64,000 nucleotides of DNA, from positions 3,596,001-3,660,000 of the forward strand of contig OY970066.1 of the NCBI GenBank assembly GCA_963705285.1, read 5' to 3'. The position numbers and the translations under genes are program-made. Position 1 is the first letter of the stretch. Every line of letters begins with the position of its first letter. Shown here piece by piece: positions 62,105 through 64,000 of the stretch. The notes under the pieces are model-generated. The model made no database searches, was not told the DNA's origin, and worked only from the letters and a program-made list of their open reading frames with translations. Source of the stretch: JACMLD01 sp963705285. GTDB taxonomy: Bacteria > Bacteroidota > Bacteroidia > Chitinophagales > Chitinophagaceae.

Positions 62105-62455
62105 TTAATACAGCATAGTTGTTATGATCACCCCTACGTCCACCAGCGCCCCCAGCAAAAATGCGGGAATGGTGTACTGCGTGGGCATTGCAGCCAGATT
62201 GAGTACCACTACCATTACCAATGCAATCATGGCAATCACCATAAGTGGGAAAGCGGCACCATTCATTAATATAAAGCTCATTGTGAGCGGAAAAAGTACG
62301 GCAGATGTGGCAAGGAGGCAAATGCCTGTCCATGCAAAATGGTGTTCTTTTTCCTGTCCTTTGGCCCATTCCATAAAATGATATAACGGTGAATGTGCTT
62401 GTATTGGTGTTCTATAAGCAATGGGGCGTTGGTGGTTTGAAAGAATGTATCTCAT
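62105..62455 (-). CDS. Three-span membrane protein, hypothetical
   Basis: The 116-residue protein has an N-terminal polar part with His and Tyr residues, then three hydrophobic helices (about 42-62, 65-87 and 94-115). Codon 28 (MEWAKGQEKEHHF) is an alternative start. No family recognised. It is divergent from the PAS kinase gene and ends at a good terminator, so it forms its own transcript. Confidence 0.7.
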   Translation of the reverse strand: MRYILSNHQRPIAYRTPIQAHSPLYHFMEWAKGQEKEHHFAWTGICLLATSAVLFPLTMSFILMNGAAFPLMVIAMIALVMVVVLNLAAMPTQYTIPAFLLGALVDVGVIITTMLY

Positions 62456-62578
62456 AGTGTTTTTTTAAGACCACAAAATTGAATCAACCAGGTCATGATT
62501 ACTATGACGGAAGTCAACAAAGCAGCTGATGCTGATATCATTCGGGCCGCCTTCATTTTTTCTGGCTACTTTTACCTT

Positions 62579-63796
62579 ATGCAGCAAGTGGGTACAAACA
62601 CGATTAATGATTATTACCGGTATGAGGCGCTATTCAATAATGCATCGCTGGGAATTGTGGTGGTAGACGGGAAAGCAATCATTCAGTCAGTTAATCCATT
62701 TGCATTGAATTTATTTGATTACGCTGTGCAAGAGGTGATCGGTAATACGATTGAATTATTGGTGCCGCAGCGTTATCACCATCAGCACGTAGGGCAAAGG
62801 GATGGTTATATTGCCCATCCTAAAAGCCGGCCGATGGGTGTGGGGCTCGATTTATATGGTCGAAAAAAAGATGGTACAGAATTCCCGGTAGAGGTAAGCC
62901 TTTCTTCTTATACAGACAAGGAAGAGAAATACGTGATTGCATTTATTAGTGATATTTCGGTGCGCAAAAATGCCGAGGCGGAAATTGTAAAATTGAACAA
63001 TGATTTGGAAACAACGGTTGAACAACGTACCAGGGAACTTACCAGGGCCATGCGGACGCTGGAATCCTCTAAAAAGGAAATATCAAAATCACTGGAAAAA
63101 GAGAAAGAGCTGGGTGAGCTAAAATCACGTTTTGTTTCTATGGCCTCTCATGAATTTCGAACACCGCTCAGTACCATTCTCTCATCCACTTACCTGATTG
63201 AAAAATACCCGCTGACTGAAGACCAGTTAAAAAGGGATAAACACCTGCAGCGGATTATTTCTTCTGTGAACATGCTAACAGATATATTGAATGATTTTCT
63301 TAGTGTTGGAAAAATTGAGGAAGGTAAAATCCATGTAAAACCTGCAGTATGCGATATTCAAGAACTAATGACTGCAACACTGGAAGAAATAAAAAACAAC
63401 CTCAAGCAAAAGCAGGAATTTGTGTATACCCATACGGGCAGCGTGAGGGTAATCATTGACCCGTCGTTGTTAAAGCATATTATCATGAACCTTGTTTCCA
63501 ATGCCAGCAAATTTTCAGGCAATAGCTGTTGTATAGAAATAAACACAAGCGTTGATGAAAATATTTTTTCACTCTCTGTAAAGGATTTCGGGATCGGCAT
63601 TTCCGGAGACGATCAAAAGCACCTCATGGAACGGTTTTTCAGGGGGGCTAATGCAGGCATGATACAGGGAACCGGGCTGGGATTACACATCGTATCCAAG
63701 TACTCAGAACTGATGAATGGAACGGTTGTGTGTACCAGTGAGTTGGAAAAGGGAACTGAATTTACCATCCGTTTTGAAACGCAAAACCATGCATAA
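62579..63796 (+). CDS. PAS-domain sensor histidine kinase
   Basis: I start it at the ATG at 62579 (MQQVGTNTINDYYRYEALF), 405 residues; the frame is open 28 codons further up but this adds no domain. A PAS domain occupies about 15-130, with GIVVVDGKAIIQSVNPFALNLF and the SSYTDKEEKYVIAFISDISVRKN end. A coiled coil (about 132-185) leads to the HisKA domain with His191 in SMASHEFRTPL. The ATPase domain has NLVSNASKF, VKDFGIGIS and GTGLGLHIVSKY. There is no membrane helix, so it senses a cytoplasmic signal. The response regulator gene overlaps its end by 8 bases. Confidence 0.94.
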   Translation: MQQVGTNTINDYYRYEALFNNASLGIVVVDGKAIIQSVNPFALNLFDYAVQEVIGNTIELLVPQRYHHQHVGQRDGYIAHPKSRPMGVGLDLYGRKKDGTEFPVEVSLSSYTDKEEKYVIAFISDISVRKNAEAEIVKLNNDLETTVEQRTRELTRAMRTLESSKKEISKSLEKEKELGELKSRFVSMASHEFRTPLSTILSSTYLIEKYPLTEDQLKRDKHLQRIISSVNMLTDILNDFLSVGKIEEGKIHVKPAVCDIQELMTATLEEIKNNLKQKQEFVYTHTGSVRVIIDPSLLKHIIMNLVSNASKFSGNSCCIEINTSVDENIFSLSVKDFGIGISGDDQKHLMERFFRGANAGMIQGTGLGLHIVSKYSELMNGTVVCTSELEKGTEFTIRFETQNHA

Positions 63797-64000
63797 GAAA
63801 AAAATCCTGGTGATTGAAGACAATGATGGTATACGCGAAAATACTGCCGAGATACTTGAATTAGCCAATTACGAAGTATTTGTTGCCGAGAATGGTAAAA
63901 AAGGCGTGGAGGGGGCATTGCAGTATGCGCCTGACCTGATTATATGCGACATTATGATGCCCGGACTTGACGGGTATGGTGTATTACATGCTATTCATAA
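63789..64000 (+). CDS. Response regulator, receiver domain (cut by window edge)
   Basis: The frame starts at the ATG at 63789, inside the last codons of the kinase gene, and is cut by the right edge after about 70 residues. The receiver pattern is clear: acidic pair in VIEDNDG, phosphoacceptor Asp54 (IICDIMMPGLDGYG). It is the cognate partner of the PAS kinase. Whether an output domain follows cannot be seen. Confidence 0.92.
   Translation, partial: MHKKKILVIEDNDGIRENTAEILELANYEVFVAENGKKGVEGALQYAPDLIICDIMMPGLDGYGVLHAIH

Noticed and set aside
1..64000. Integrated prophage, insertion sequence, toxin-antitoxin or anti-phage island
   Set aside because: No integrase, transposase, portal, capsid, nuclease-defence or toxin gene was recognised; the XRE gene at 23855 has no partner and its own terminator.

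Overview
The window is chromosomal DNA from a member of the Bacteroidota, most likely the Chitinophagaceae (Chitinophaga/Niastella-like). This rests on content: a type A sorting domain of the type IX secretion system, a periplasmic propeller LytS-type kinase with a LytTR regulator, a FISUMP-domain lipoprotein, a TIGR03118 protein, exported glycoside hydrolases (GH2 with the DUF4982-type tail, GH78), YtxH, DUF3095, DUF1801 and DUF1810 proteins, weak Shine-Dalgarno signals and a few TAnnTTTG -7 elements. Base composition looks fairly even and moderate. I saw no phage, transposase, CRISPR array, rRNA or tRNA.

Layout. 1-4 kb: the edge of a LytS-type kinase gene, a membrane protein, a Tat-exported phosphotriesterase-like hydrolase, a helical protein and an AI-2E family transporter. 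4.7-7.4 kb: a three-gene sugar/polyol oxidation operon (zinc alcohol dehydrogenase, SDR, TIM-barrel isomerase/epimerase). 7.7-11.4 kb: a four-gene operon (DHCW cupin, GNAT, PhzF, DinB) facing a divergent MocR-type regulator, with an inverted repeat between them. 11.4-16.5 kb: hydrolase, TPR protein, DUF3095 protein. 16.8-21.1 kb: secreted protein, LytTR regulator and its 1015-residue propeller kinase. 21.3-27 kb: small proteins, TIGR03118 lipoprotein, XRE regulator, two orphan receiver proteins, a possible small RNA, and the first of three YtxH proteins. 27.3-38 kb: methyltransferase, GH78 rhamnosidase, two more YtxH genes, a large AsmA-like protein with an unannotated 34-residue membrane peptide upstream, a perhydrolase-type hydrolase, an SDR. 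38.2-45 kb: GH2 glycosidase, DUF202, then an operon of BASS symporter, RraA-type aldolase and galactonate-dehydratase-type enolase. 45-52.6 kb: DUF1028, ABC permease, lipoprotein hydrolase, membrane adenylate cyclase, small proteins. 53.7-64 kb: a 2H-fold protein lacking both catalytic motifs, FISUMP lipoprotein, T9SS cargo protein, stress-type small proteins, a YceI/outer-membrane-barrel/YceI operon, and a PAS kinase with the start of its response regulator.

Two features deserve most attention. First, the BASS-RraA-enolase operon (41513-44958) encodes a dehydratase and an aldolase that both carry export signals, next to an importer; it reads as an extracytoplasmic non-phosphorylative sugar-acid pathway with uptake of the keto-acid product, beside secreted GH2 and GH78 enzymes. 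Second, long intergenic arrays of word-like or tandem repeats sit at several convergent gene junctions (7.4, 16.5, 21.5, 52.6 kb), and two of them directly follow the two copies of a paralogous ~101-residue protein (21706-22011 and 52306-52614).

Starts were trimmed from the longest open frame wherever signal peptides, family alignment or overlap with a neighbour or terminator required it. No database search was possible; family names come from recognised motifs.
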